From NCBI GenBank assembly GCA_014647935.1, contig BMQD01000008.1, positions 1-64,000 of the forward strand: DNA of 64,000 nucleotides. The letters are read 5' to 3'. The DNA comes from Planomonospora parontospora (GTDB lineage: Bacteria; Actinomycetota; Actinomycetes; Streptosporangiales; Streptosporangiaceae). Within the stretch, counting starts at the first letter, position 1, and every line of letters starts with the position of its first letter. The notes under the pieces are model-generated. The model made no database searches and was not told where the DNA came from. It was given only the letters and a program-made list of their open reading frames with translations. Both the position numbers and the translations under genes were made by a program. Below are positions 43,985 through 55,839 of the stretch, in pieces.

Positions 43985-45097
43985 TTGTATCGGACAAATG
44001 CCGATTTAAGGCCAACTCCGAAGATGTCCCTGATCGCCGGCGCCGGTACGGCTCTCGTGCTCGGACTGGGCGCGTGCGGCCAGGCGTCGGGCGTCGCCTC
44101 GGAGGCGGCGCGGCACAGCCCGGCCCGCGGCGGGCTGCTGGACCTCCGCACGACGCCGGCGGCGGGCTGCGAGGCCAGCGTGAAGCTCATCCCCTCGTGC
44201 GGCGCCTGGTGGGGCGTGGCCCCGGAGGTCTTCACCGGCAGGCCGCCCGACCGGGCGCTGGCCCGGGCCGAGCGCCGCATGGGCCGTACGGCCGGCGTCG
44301 TGCACGTCTACCACCGGGAGGGCGAGCTCTTCCCCACCCCGCAGGAGGTGGCGATCGCCCGCGACCCCGCCGGGCGCAGGCTGCTGCTGGTCAACTGGAA
44401 GCCGTCGTTCGGCCGCACCTGGGCGGAGATCGCGGACGGGGCGCTGGACAGGCGGATCGACCGGCTGGCCGCGCACATCCGCACGACCTTCCCCGAGCGG
44501 TTCTTCCTGACCGTGCACCACGAGCCGGAGAACGACGTGCGGGACGACCCGGCCTCCGGGATGACCGCGCGCGACTACGCGGCGATGTTCCGGCACGTGG
44601 TCGAGCGCCTGCGGGCCGGCGGCGTGCGGAACGCGATCACCGTCATGACCTACATGGGCGCGCCCAACTGGGCGGCCGAGCCCTGGTTCGAGCAGCTCTA
44701 CCCCGGCGACGACGTGGTCGACTGGGTCGCCATGGACCCCTACGCCGACGCCCGGGTCCAGACCTTCGACGGGCTGATCAACAAGACCCGCAAGGAGTTC
44801 CCCGACTGGCCGGGGTTCTACCGCTGGATGCAGTGGCGCTTCCCGGGCAAGCCCGTCATGGTCGCCGAGTGGGGCGTGTTCGAGCGCCGGGAGCAGCCGT
44901 GGTTCAAGTCGGCGTTCTTCGCCTCGGTCCGCCAGGAGCTGCGGCGCTACCCGCAGATCAAGGCGCTGGTCTACTTCGACTCACCGAGCGCCCCGCGAGG
45001 GGACACCCGGTTCGACACCACTCCCGCCGGACGCCGCGCCTTCCGGGAGCTCGCCCGCGACCCCTACCTGAACGCCACCGCGGTGCCGGAGAAGTGA
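43985..45097 (+). CDS. GH26-like secreted lipoprotein glycosidase
   Basis: This protein has 370 residues from TTG 43985 or 357 from ATG 44024. A lipobox LGLGAC marks a lipoprotein. The mature part resembles family 26 glycoside hydrolases: VHHEPEN would hold the acid/base Glu and VAEWG the nucleophile Glu. TTG 43985 has GAGGAA in place and adds the basic residues a signal peptide needs, while ATG 44024 has no ribosome binding site. The TTG form contains a rare TTA codon (44006-44008). It may trim or release the polysaccharide made by its neighbours. Its last 117 bases overlap the TSUP gene. Confidence 0.78.
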   Translation: MYRTNADLRPTPKMSLIAGAGTALVLGLGACGQASGVASEAARHSPARGGLLDLRTTPAAGCEASVKLIPSCGAWWGVAPEVFTGRPPDRALARAERRMGRTAGVVHVYHREGELFPTPQEVAIARDPAGRRLLLVNWKPSFGRTWAEIADGALDRRIDRLAAHIRTTFPERFFLTVHHEPENDVRDDPASGMTARDYAAMFRHVVERLRAGGVRNAITVMTYMGAPNWAAEPWFEQLYPGDDVVDWVAMDPYADARVQTFDGLINKTRKEFPDWPGFYRWMQWRFPGKPVMVAEWGVFERREQPWFKSAFFASVRQELRRYPQIKALVYFDSPSAPRGDTRFDTTPAGRRAFRELARDPYLNATAVPEK

Positions 45098-45934
45098 CCA
45101 GCCGGCCGCTCCGGCGGCCGTCGCGCCGCCCAGGATCCAGAGCGTGGCCGCGTTGCCCACGCCGAGGAGCTTGAGCGCCGAGGCGAGCAGCACCACCGCC
45201 AGCAGCGCGCGGATGACGCCGCCGGGGGCCCGGGAGGAGATCCGCGCGCCGAGGTAGACGCCGGGGATCGAGCCGATGAGCAGCGAGGTGGTGAGGTCGA
45301 GCTGGAAGTCGCCGAAGAACAGGTGGCCGAGGGCGGCCGAGGCGACCAGCGGGACCGCCTGGACCAGGTCGGTGCCGACGAGCTGGTTGGCCCGCAGCGC
45401 CGGGTAGAGCGCGAGCAGCGCCACGATGATCAGCGAGCCGGAGCCCACGGAGGAGATGCCGACCACGACGCCTCCGACCATACCGACCAGTAACGTCGGG
45501 ATCGGGCGCACGACGATCTCACCGAGGTCCGCCGAGACCGGGCCCTCGTGCCGGGACAGCCAGAACTTGGCCACCAGGCCCGCGACGGCCAGCAGCAGCG
45601 CGACGCCCAGGGCGTACTTCACCGTCTGCTGGACCTGCTCCCCGTCGCCGAAGGCCCGCGCGATGAGCACCCCGCTGAAGGCGGCCGGCACCGAGCCCGC
45701 GCACAGCCAGCCGACCAGCCGCAGGTTCACGGTGCCGCGGCGCATGTGCACGACCCCGCCGACCGGCTTCATCACGGCCGAGGCCACGAGGTCGCTGGAG
45801 ACCGCGGCGAGCGGCGGCACGTTGAAGAACAGCATCATCATCGGCGTCATGAGCGCGCCGCCGCCCATGCCGGTCAGGCCGACGACGATCGCGACGAAGA
45901 ACGATCCGATGACCAGGGAGATGTCGATGCCCAT
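44981..45934 (-). CDS. TSUP/TauE-SafE family anion transporter
   Basis: This 317-residue protein has about eight helices and the paired TSUP motifs VGLTGMGGGALMTPM and VGISSVGSGSLIIVALL. Family members move sulfite, sulfate, sulfoacetate or similar anions. Being next to APS kinase and the sulfation genes, it may supply sulfate or remove sulfite. The hydrophilic C-terminal tail (about 35 residues, Gly/Val/Ser-rich) is antisense to the end of the GH26-like gene and looks non-conserved. Confidence 0.88.
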   Translation of the reverse strand: MGIDISLVIGSFFVAIVVGLTGMGGGALMTPMMMLFFNVPPLAAVSSDLVASAVMKPVGGVVHMRRGTVNLRLVGWLCAGSVPAAFSGVLIARAFGDGEQVQQTVKYALGVALLLAVAGLVAKFWLSRHEGPVSADLGEIVVRPIPTLLVGMVGGVVVGISSVGSGSLIIVALLALYPALRANQLVGTDLVQAVPLVASAALGHLFFGDFQLDLTTSLLIGSIPGVYLGARISSRAPGGVIRALLAVVLLASALKLLGVGNAATLWILGGATAAGAAGWSLLRHRGGVQVGVAGELPEGAASGGSGVEPGVPSRGAR

Positions 45935-45973
45935 CAGGCGCTCACCGCTTCCTCGCCCGCCGCACGGGCGGTC

Positions 45974-46063
45974 AGTGTCCTAGGCGTCCTCGGTGTCCTC
46001 AGTGTCCTCGGTGTCCTCAGTGTCCCCAGTGTCCCCAGTGTCCCCAGTGTCCCCGGCGTCCTC
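45974..46063. repeat. Ten tandem 9-bp repeats
   Basis: Ten contiguous 9-bp units (AGTGTCCTA, GGCGTCCTC, GGTGTCCTC, AGTGTCCCC and variants) fill the 178-bp space between the TSUP gene start and the APS kinase gene end. Two further units occur near 46080. The array can be read through in one minus-strand frame as Thr/Leu/Gly-rich sequence, but it lies after the APS kinase stop. Confidence 0.8.
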
Positions 46064-46112
46064 GGGGGCCTGAACGTTCCCGGTGTCCCCGGCGTCCGTA
46101 CGGAGGTCCCGC

Positions 46113-47381
46113 TCACCGCACCCAGCCCCCCTGCACGAGCGGGTCCAGCACGGTCCGCACGGCCTGCTCGACCGTGACGGTGGTGGTGTCGACGACCAGG
46201 TCGGCGTCGTCGGGCTCCTCGTAGGGGGCGGAGATCCCGGTGAACTCGGGGATCAGGCCCGCCCTCGCCTTGGCGTAGAGCCCCTTGCGGTCGCGCCGCT
46301 CGCACTCGGCCAGCGGGGTGGCGACGTGGACGAGCAGGAAGTCGGCTCCCACGGCCTCGACCATCGCGCGGACCTCGTCCCGCGTCGCGGCGTACGGCGC
46401 GATGGGCGCGCAGATCGCCAGCCCGCCGTGCCGGGCCGCCTCGGCGGCGACGAAGCCGATCCGCCGGATGTTGAGGTCGCGGTCCTCGCGAGAGAAGCCC
46501 AGCCCGGCCGAGAGCAGGTGGCGGACCACGTCGCCGTCGAGGTAGGTCACCGTACGGCTGCCGCGCTCCAGGAGGGCGTCCCGCAGGCCGCGGGCGACGG
46601 TCGACTTGCCCGAGCCGGACAGGCCGGTGAAGAAGACCACCAGGCCGCGCCGGTGCGGCGGCCCGGGGAGCGTGACGGGCTCCGGGCCGGCCAGGTGCTC
46701 GGCGGCGCCGTAGGCCTCGGCGACGCGCTCGCGCAGCTCCAGGTCGACGGCGTGGTCCTCGCGCGGCGCCAGCGGCACCACGGCGATCGAGACGTCCTTC
46801 ACCGTGCCGCCTGTGCCGCCTGTGCCGCCTGTGCCCTCCGTCAACCGGTCGCGGGCCCGGAGCGCGGCGCGGACGACCGCGGGACCGCCCTCGCCGAAGG
46901 CCAGGGGGAGCAGCAGGACCGCCGCGCCCAGCTCCCCGGCGGTCGCCTCGATCTCCGTCAGGTCGTCCAGCGGGCCGCGCATGGTGACGGCCAGGACCTC
47001 CCGGCCGGCCAGCTCCTCGCGGACCTCGGCGGGAGTGCGGCGCAGCCGGGCGAACGGCCCGTGCTCGGGGGCGCCCAGCGCCTCGACCGGCCCGGCGGCC
47101 AGGCCGCCGGAGCGCTCGGTCACGGTCAGCACGGCCAGCGGGGCGCCCTCGGGGTCGCGCAGGGTGATCCGGTCGCCGGGGGCGGCCGGGTGGTCGCCGG
47201 GCAGCGCGAGCGTGACCGGGGCCGGCCACGGCGTGCCGTCGGCGAGCGTGCCGTGCTCGTCCACGGAGTGCGCGTCGGCCGATCCCATGAAGCCCGTCAG
47301 CGGGCGGTAGGCGCCGGAGAGCAGCAGCTCCAGGTCGGCGAGCTCGCGGGCGTCGGGGGTCCACTCGAAGGGCGCCGTCAT
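46113..47381 (-). CDS. cysC: APS kinase with a degenerate sulfurylase-like N-terminus
   Basis: This 422-residue protein has a complete CysC domain in its C-terminal 200 residues: FFTGLSGSGKSTVARGL, DGDVVRHLL and FSREDRDLNIRRIGF. It makes PAPS from APS. The N-terminal half resembles the PUA-like part of ATP sulfurylase (LLLSGAYRPLTGFMG) but lacks the catalytic QxRN and HxxH motifs, so CysDN must supply APS. A Gly/Thr repeat (GTGGTGGTGGT) links the two halves. ATG 47381 is preferred; GTG 47390 is possible. Confidence 0.9.
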   Translation of the reverse strand: MTAPFEWTPDARELADLELLLSGAYRPLTGFMGSADAHSVDEHGTLADGTPWPAPVTLALPGDHPAAPGDRITLRDPEGAPLAVLTVTERSGGLAAGPVEALGAPEHGPFARLRRTPAEVREELAGREVLAVTMRGPLDDLTEIEATAGELGAAVLLLPLAFGEGGPAVVRAALRARDRLTEGTGGTGGTGGTVKDVSIAVVPLAPREDHAVDLELRERVAEAYGAAEHLAGPEPVTLPGPPHRRGLVVFFTGLSGSGKSTVARGLRDALLERGSRTVTYLDGDVVRHLLSAGLGFSREDRDLNIRRIGFVAAEAARHGGLAICAPIAPYAATRDEVRAMVEAVGADFLLVHVATPLAECERRDRKGLYAKARAGLIPEFTGISAPYEEPDDADLVVDTTTVTVEQAVRTVLDPLVQGGWVR

Positions 47382-47459
47382 CTGCTCCACATTCCCGATC
47401 GACTTAGTCGGATATGGCCACTGTAGCCACTCTGGTTGTCCCACATCAACCGGTCCGGT

Positions 47460-48176
47460 TCAGAGCACTCGCGTGAAGTAGTCCTCCGGCTTGCGGATGA
47501 TCATGGTGATCTCGTCGTGCGAGGCGGGGATGCGGCCCCGTGAGACGGCCTCGATCACCGAGCACGCGGCGCGCACCAGCGGCCGGTCGGCCGCCGGGCT
47601 GCTGGTCCCGAGGAACTCGTCGGTGACCACCAGCCCCCGGGTCAGGCAGTAGGCGCGGATGCCCTCCCGTGAGATGGACGGGCCGTACACCTTGGGCAGC
47701 GGCCCCGGCGTGCCCGCGGGGACGAGCTTGGGCCACAGCAGCCGCCGCAGCGGCCACGGGGTCAGCCGGGCGCACGTGCCGTAGGCCGACTCCCGGTCCC
47801 GCATCCGCAGTAGCAGCAGCCCGTTCGGCCGCAGGCCCCCGAGCAGCCGGTCGAGCACCAGCTCGGGGTGCTCCAGCCGCTCCAGCAGGAAGGGCGCGTA
47901 GACCACGTCGAAGGCCCGGGGCGGCACCGGGATCGACCGCAGGTCGCCCAGTGCCCACGAGGTGAGGTCCCCCCGCGCCGAGGTGTTCGCCCGCACCACC
48001 GGGTGGTCCTCGTCGATCCCGACGACGCGGCTCTCCATCTCCAGCTTCAGCGGGTCGGGCCATCCGCAGCCCGCGATCAGGACGTCGAGCCGGCGTCCGC
48101 GCCGCTCCGTCCACCGCTCCTGGATCCGTCGCTCGAAGAGGTCGCCCTGTGCGGCGACCGGTCGCATTCCTCTCAT
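47460..48176 (-). CDS. SAM-dependent methyltransferase
   Basis: This 238-residue class I methyltransferase has a SAM motif I as LDVLIAGCGWPDPLK, an acidic residue in VVGIDEDHP, and a later AFDVVYAPFLLERLEHPE segment. ATG 48176 fits a leaderless transcript from GTGACT-17 bp-TACTCT; ATG 48167 and a GTG/ATG further upstream are alternatives. It is divergent from mfd. The substrate is unknown; its place beside the polysaccharide block could mean a sugar or lipid acceptor. Confidence 0.8.
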   Translation of the reverse strand: MRGMRPVAAQGDLFERRIQERWTERRGRRLDVLIAGCGWPDPLKLEMESRVVGIDEDHPVVRANTSARGDLTSWALGDLRSIPVPPRAFDVVYAPFLLERLEHPELVLDRLLGGLRPNGLLLLRMRDRESAYGTCARLTPWPLRRLLWPKLVPAGTPGPLPKVYGPSISREGIRAYCLTRGLVVTDEFLGTSSPAADRPLVRAACSVIEAVSRGRIPASHDEITMIIRKPEDYFTRVL

Positions 48177-48183
48177 ATCGCCT

Positions 48184-48212
48184 AGAGTAGTGGAACGATT
48201 ACGATAAGTCAC
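48184..48212 (-). promoter_or_regulatory. Methyltransferase promoter (leaderless)
   Basis: On the minus strand GTGACT (48212-48207) and TACTCT (48189-48184) are 17 bp apart, and TACTCT ends seven bases before ATG 48176. Confidence 0.5.
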
Positions 48213-48251
48213 ATGACCCCCGATCGTTCCCGCCGCCCGGACCCGGGCAAG

Positions 48252-48293
48252 TAGTCTTGGACGCGCAACCCCCGTGTCCTGCGCGTCCGGGGG
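48252..48293 (+). promoter_or_regulatory. mfd -10 and competing hairpins
   Basis: TAGTCT (48252-48257) is a likely mfd -10. Just after it GGACGCGCA (48259-48267) can pair with TGCGCGTCC (48280-48288). CCCCCG (48269-48274), in the loop, can instead pair with CGGGGG (48288-48293). The two stems exclude each other. Confidence 0.35.
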
Positions 48294-48332
48294 CCTTTCG
48301 TGTTGCCGTCGTGGGGGCTGTGGGCGATTTCA

Positions 48333-51911
<3,579 letters not shown>

Positions 51912-51939
51912 AGCGGCATTTGTCGTGAAGGGATCGCAA

Positions 51940-52566
51940 GTGAAGTCGACTCGAGTGCGCGTCATCCTGGCGGCCGTGGCCGTGGGGGCCACGCTGACCG
52001 CCTGCTCCCCGGCGCAGGTCGGCGCCGCCGCCGTCGTGGGCGACCAGCGGATCAGCTCCAGCGAGCTGGAAGCCGACGTCAAGGAGTACGAGGCGGCGGT
52101 GGTCGCCTCCGGCCTCAACAAGAGCCAGCTCCAGCTCCGGGGCTCGGTCCCGCAGGCCGTGCTGACCAACGTGATCGCCATCGAGCAGCTCGACCAGCTC
52201 GGCGCGCGCAAGGGCGTCACCGTCACCGAGGCGGAGGTCGACGCCTTCCTCAACCAGATCGCCACCCAGGGCGGGCAGACCCAGCGCATGCCCGACGAGC
52301 AGATCGCCGTCAACGTCGGCGTGCCCCCGTCGAAGCTGCGCGACCTGGTCCGCATCACCCTGGTCGAGCGGAAGCTGCTGGCCGGGCTCGGCGCCGGGCA
52401 GGACGAGGCGTCCCAGCAGGCCGCGTCCCAGAAGCTCGCCCAGGAGGCGGCGACCATCAAGGTCGTGCGCAGCCCGCGCTACGGCGTGGCCAACCCGCAG
52501 TCGCAGGGCGGCGCGGACTCCTACGTCGACGCCGGCCGCTTCGGCGCGGTCCCCGCGTCCTCGTAA
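51940..52566 (+). CDS. SurA N-terminal domain lipoprotein
   Basis: This 208-residue lipoprotein has signal residues KSTRVRVILAAVAVGATLTAC with the lipobox LTAC. The mature part begins VGAAAVVGDQRISSSELEADVKEY, the start of SurA/PrsA-type foldase N-terminal domains, and continues with helices. No peptidyl-prolyl isomerase domain follows, so it is a short form, perhaps a chaperone for exported proteins. GTG 51940 has AAGGGA upstream. Confidence 0.85.
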   Translation: MKSTRVRVILAAVAVGATLTACSPAQVGAAAVVGDQRISSSELEADVKEYEAAVVASGLNKSQLQLRGSVPQAVLTNVIAIEQLDQLGARKGVTVTEAEVDAFLNQIATQGGQTQRMPDEQIAVNVGVPPSKLRDLVRITLVERKLLAGLGAGQDEASQQAASQKLAQEAATIKVVRSPRYGVANPQSQGGADSYVDAGRFGAVPASS

Positions 52567-52588
52567 CCGCCACGGACGCCCGACGGAC

Positions 52589-53539
52589 ATGCCGCTGATC
52601 CTCGTCACCACCTCGCCCCGGGTCGCGCCGGGCCTGCTGAGCCACCGCGCCTGGCAGGTCCTCGCCGCCGGCCCGGTGCGCACGGCCTCGCCCGACCACC
52701 CGCATCTGCCGTTCCTGGCCGAGGCGGGGATCGGGGTCGAGGTCGCGGAGCCCGATCCGGCCGCCCTGGTCCGCGAGGCCCAGGGCGGGGACGTGGTCTG
52801 GCTGGAGGCCGACGAGGCGCTGATGCGCCTGATCGGGCACGCGGCGGTCGCCCTCGACGACCCGCCGGTGATCGAGGTCGTGCCCGGCTCCTACGACCTG
52901 CCGGGCGCGCGCCTGCTCGACCTCGTCGCGGTGATGGACCGGCTCCGCACCGAGTGCCCGTGGGACGCGGAGCAGACCCACGAGTCGCTGGCGCCGTACC
53001 TCCTGGAGGAGGCCTACGAGGTGCTGGAGACGATCGAGGAGGGCGACCGCGGCGCGCTCCGCGAGGAACTGGGCGACCTGCTGCTGCAGGTGGCCTTCCA
53101 CGCGCGCGTCGCGCAGGACCGCCCCGAGGGCGAGGGCGGGTTCGACGTCGACGACGTGGCAGCGGGCATCGTGGACAAGCTGGTCCGGCGCCACCCGCAC
53201 GTGTTCGCCGCGGTGCGGGTGGACGGCGCCGAGCAGGTCAGCGACAACTGGGAGACCATCAAGGCGGCCGAGCGCGCCGCCAAGAGCGGCGGCGACGCCG
53301 GATCCCCGGTCGACGGCGTGCCCATGGGCCAGCCCGCGCTCTCCCTCGCCGCCCAGCTGCTGCGCCGCGCCGGACGCGCCGGCGTCCCCGCCGCCCTGCC
53401 GGAGGGCGTCCCGGCCGACGGCCTCGGCGCCCGGCTGTTCGAGCTGGTGCGGCAGGCGCAGGCCGAGGGGCTGGACCCGGAGGCGGAGCTGCGGGCGGTG
53501 TCCCGCGCCTACCGGGACATGGTCCGCAAGCGGGCCTGA
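52589..53539 (+). CDS. mazG: Nucleoside triphosphate pyrophosphohydrolase
   Basis: MazG hydrolyses (d)NTPs to monophosphates and limits toxic or damaged nucleotides. The 316-residue protein has an N-terminal domain of about 100 residues seen in actinobacterial MazG. The helical MazG domain follows with CPWDAEQTHESL, LLEEAYEVLE and EELGDLLLQVAFHA, which hold the metal-binding Glu/Asp set. It is 22 bp downstream of the SurA-N gene and probably cotranscribed. Confidence 0.94.
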   Translation: MPLILVTTSPRVAPGLLSHRAWQVLAAGPVRTASPDHPHLPFLAEAGIGVEVAEPDPAALVREAQGGDVVWLEADEALMRLIGHAAVALDDPPVIEVVPGSYDLPGARLLDLVAVMDRLRTECPWDAEQTHESLAPYLLEEAYEVLETIEEGDRGALREELGDLLLQVAFHARVAQDRPEGEGGFDVDDVAAGIVDKLVRRHPHVFAAVRVDGAEQVSDNWETIKAAERAAKSGGDAGSPVDGVPMGQPALSLAAQLLRRAGRAGVPAALPEGVPADGLGARLFELVRQAQAEGLDPEAELRAVSRAYRDMVRKRA

Positions 53540-53551
53540 TCCGACGGATCC

Positions 53552-53638
53552 GGACGGGCACGGATCGAGCACGGAGCGGGTGCGGACCGGGCACGGACCA
53601 GGTACGAACCAGGTACGGACCGGGCACGGAGCGGGTGC
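53552..53638. repeat. Eight tandem 11-bp repeats upstream of eno
   Basis: Units GGATCGAGCAC, GGAGCGGGTGC, GGACCGGGCAC, GGACCAGGTAC, GAACCAGGTAC, GGACCGGGCAC, GGAGCGGGTGC follow each other with no gaps; the first unit has lost one base. The array lies between mazG and the eno promoter. The 11-bp period is close to one helical turn. Confidence 0.8.
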
Positions 53639-53710
53639 GGGCCGGGGCGGGGACGCGTCCGGATCCACGCCCCCGGCGGGGCGGTAGCCGTACTGGGAAG
53701 TAGGGGTCGA

Positions 53711-53716
53711 TAGGCT
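53711..53716 (+). promoter_or_regulatory. eno -10 hexamer
   Basis: TAGGCT predicts a leader of about 30 bases ending in TTAGGAG before GTG 53754. Confidence 0.5.
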
Positions 53717-53744
53717 TTTGCAGCAAACTGTCCTACGACCTTAG

Positions 53745-55031
<1,287 letters not shown>

Positions 55032-55040
55032 CTTGACAGC

Positions 55041-55082
55041 GTACGGCTCGCGCCCGTCCTCCATCCCGGGCGCGAGCCGTAC
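55041..55082 (+). terminator. eno hairpin terminator
   Basis: A perfect 16-bp inverted repeat (55041-55056 / 55067-55082) with a 10-base loop starts nine bases after the eno stop. No T-run is present. Confidence 0.75.
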
Positions 55083-55107
55083 CGGCACGGCCCCGGACAC
55101 GACGCCC

Positions 55108-55200
55108 GGACCGAGGAGCGAGGGGCTCCGGCGTCCGGACCGAGGAGCGAAGGAGCCCGCGAGGGGGCTCCGGCGTCTGGACTGAGGAGCGAAGGAGCGC
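55108..55200. repeat. Three reiterated modules upstream of the ftsB-like gene
   Basis: A module beginning GGAC(C/T)GAGGAGCGA occurs at 55108, 55137 and 55179, with GGGCTCCGGCGTC between copies. The third copy supplies the ribosome binding site AAGGAG (55192-55197) of the ftsB-like gene. Confidence 0.65.
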
Positions 55201-55327
55201 AGCGGATGAGCGACGAGGGTGGACGCCGGTTACCGGCGCCCGAGCCGCGGCGCGCAGCGTCGCCGTCAGCAGAGCGGACGAGCGACGAGGGTGGACGCCG
55301 GTTACCGGCGCCCGAGCCGCGGCGCGC
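55201..55327 (+). repeat. 55-bp tandem duplication over the ftsB-like start
   Basis: Bases 55201-55255 recur at 55273-55327 (offset 72 bp, 24 codons) with one difference: the ATG start at 55206 is ACG in the second copy. Confidence 0.85.
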
Positions 55328-55775
55328 CGGCGTCGCCGCCGGCAAGGGGAAGCGGCCGCAGTTGACGGCGCGGGCCGCGGTGCTCGCGGTCGTGGTGTGC
55401 GCGATCGCGATGAGCCTCGCCTACCCGGTCAGGGAGTACATCGCGCTGCGCCGCAACATCGCCCAGCTGGAGCAGGACAAGGCCAGGGAGCTGGCGGCGA
55501 TCAAGGCGCTGGAGGACCGGCGCAGGCAGCTGCAGGACCCCGGCTACATCAAGCGGCAGGCCCGGGAACGGCTGTTCTACTGCGAGCCGGGGCAGAAGTG
55601 CTATGTCGTTATGGACGACGAGCCCACGGGCCGGAAGGGCGCCGCCGCGCAGCAGAAGGCCGCCGTCCCGCCGTGGTACCAGACGCTCTGGGAGTCGGTC
55701 GAGGCCGCGGACACGGGCAAGGGGCGCAGGGCGCCCGCCGCCGGCGGAGCCGGTCCGGCGCGGCCCGGAGGGTGA
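55206..55775 (+). CDS. FtsB/DivIC-family septum formation initiator
   Basis: This 189-residue bitopic protein has a basic N-terminus, one transmembrane helix (AAVLAVVVCAIAMSLAYPV, near residues 57-75), a coiled coil (IALRRNIAQLEQDKARELAAI) and the domain end QARERLFYCEPGQKCYVVMD. FtsB/DivIC proteins join FtsL and FtsQ/DivIB in the divisome. It sits between eno and DUF501, as Rv1024 does. The first 48 residues contain the segment SDEGGRRLPAPEPRRA twice, owing to a recent DNA duplication. The C-terminal 50 residues are Ala/Gly-rich. Confidence 0.88.
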   Translation: MSDEGGRRLPAPEPRRAASPSAERTSDEGGRRLPAPEPRRAGVAAGKGKRPQLTARAAVLAVVVCAIAMSLAYPVREYIALRRNIAQLEQDKARELAAIKALEDRRRQLQDPGYIKRQARERLFYCEPGQKCYVVMDDEPTGRKGAAAQQKAAVPPWYQTLWESVEAADTGKGRRAPAAGGAGPARPGG

Positions 55776-55806
55776 CCGCCCGCCCTTGGCGGGACCCGGA
55801 GGGCGA

Positions 55807-55812
55807 TAGCCT
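55807..55812 (+). promoter_or_regulatory. DUF501 gene -10 hexamer
   Basis: TAGCCT lies 27 bases before ATG 55840; AGGGGG forms a weak ribosome binding site in between. Confidence 0.4.
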
Positions 55813-55839
55813 GGACGCCGTTTCCAGGGGGTGTGCTGA

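Noticed and set aside
45934..47364. A minus-strand frame of about 476 codons across the cysC gene and the 9-bp repeats
   Set aside because: The CysC motifs and sulfurylase-like sequence are all in the other minus-strand frame. This frame is Arg/Pro-rich and runs through the repeats as low-complexity sequence.
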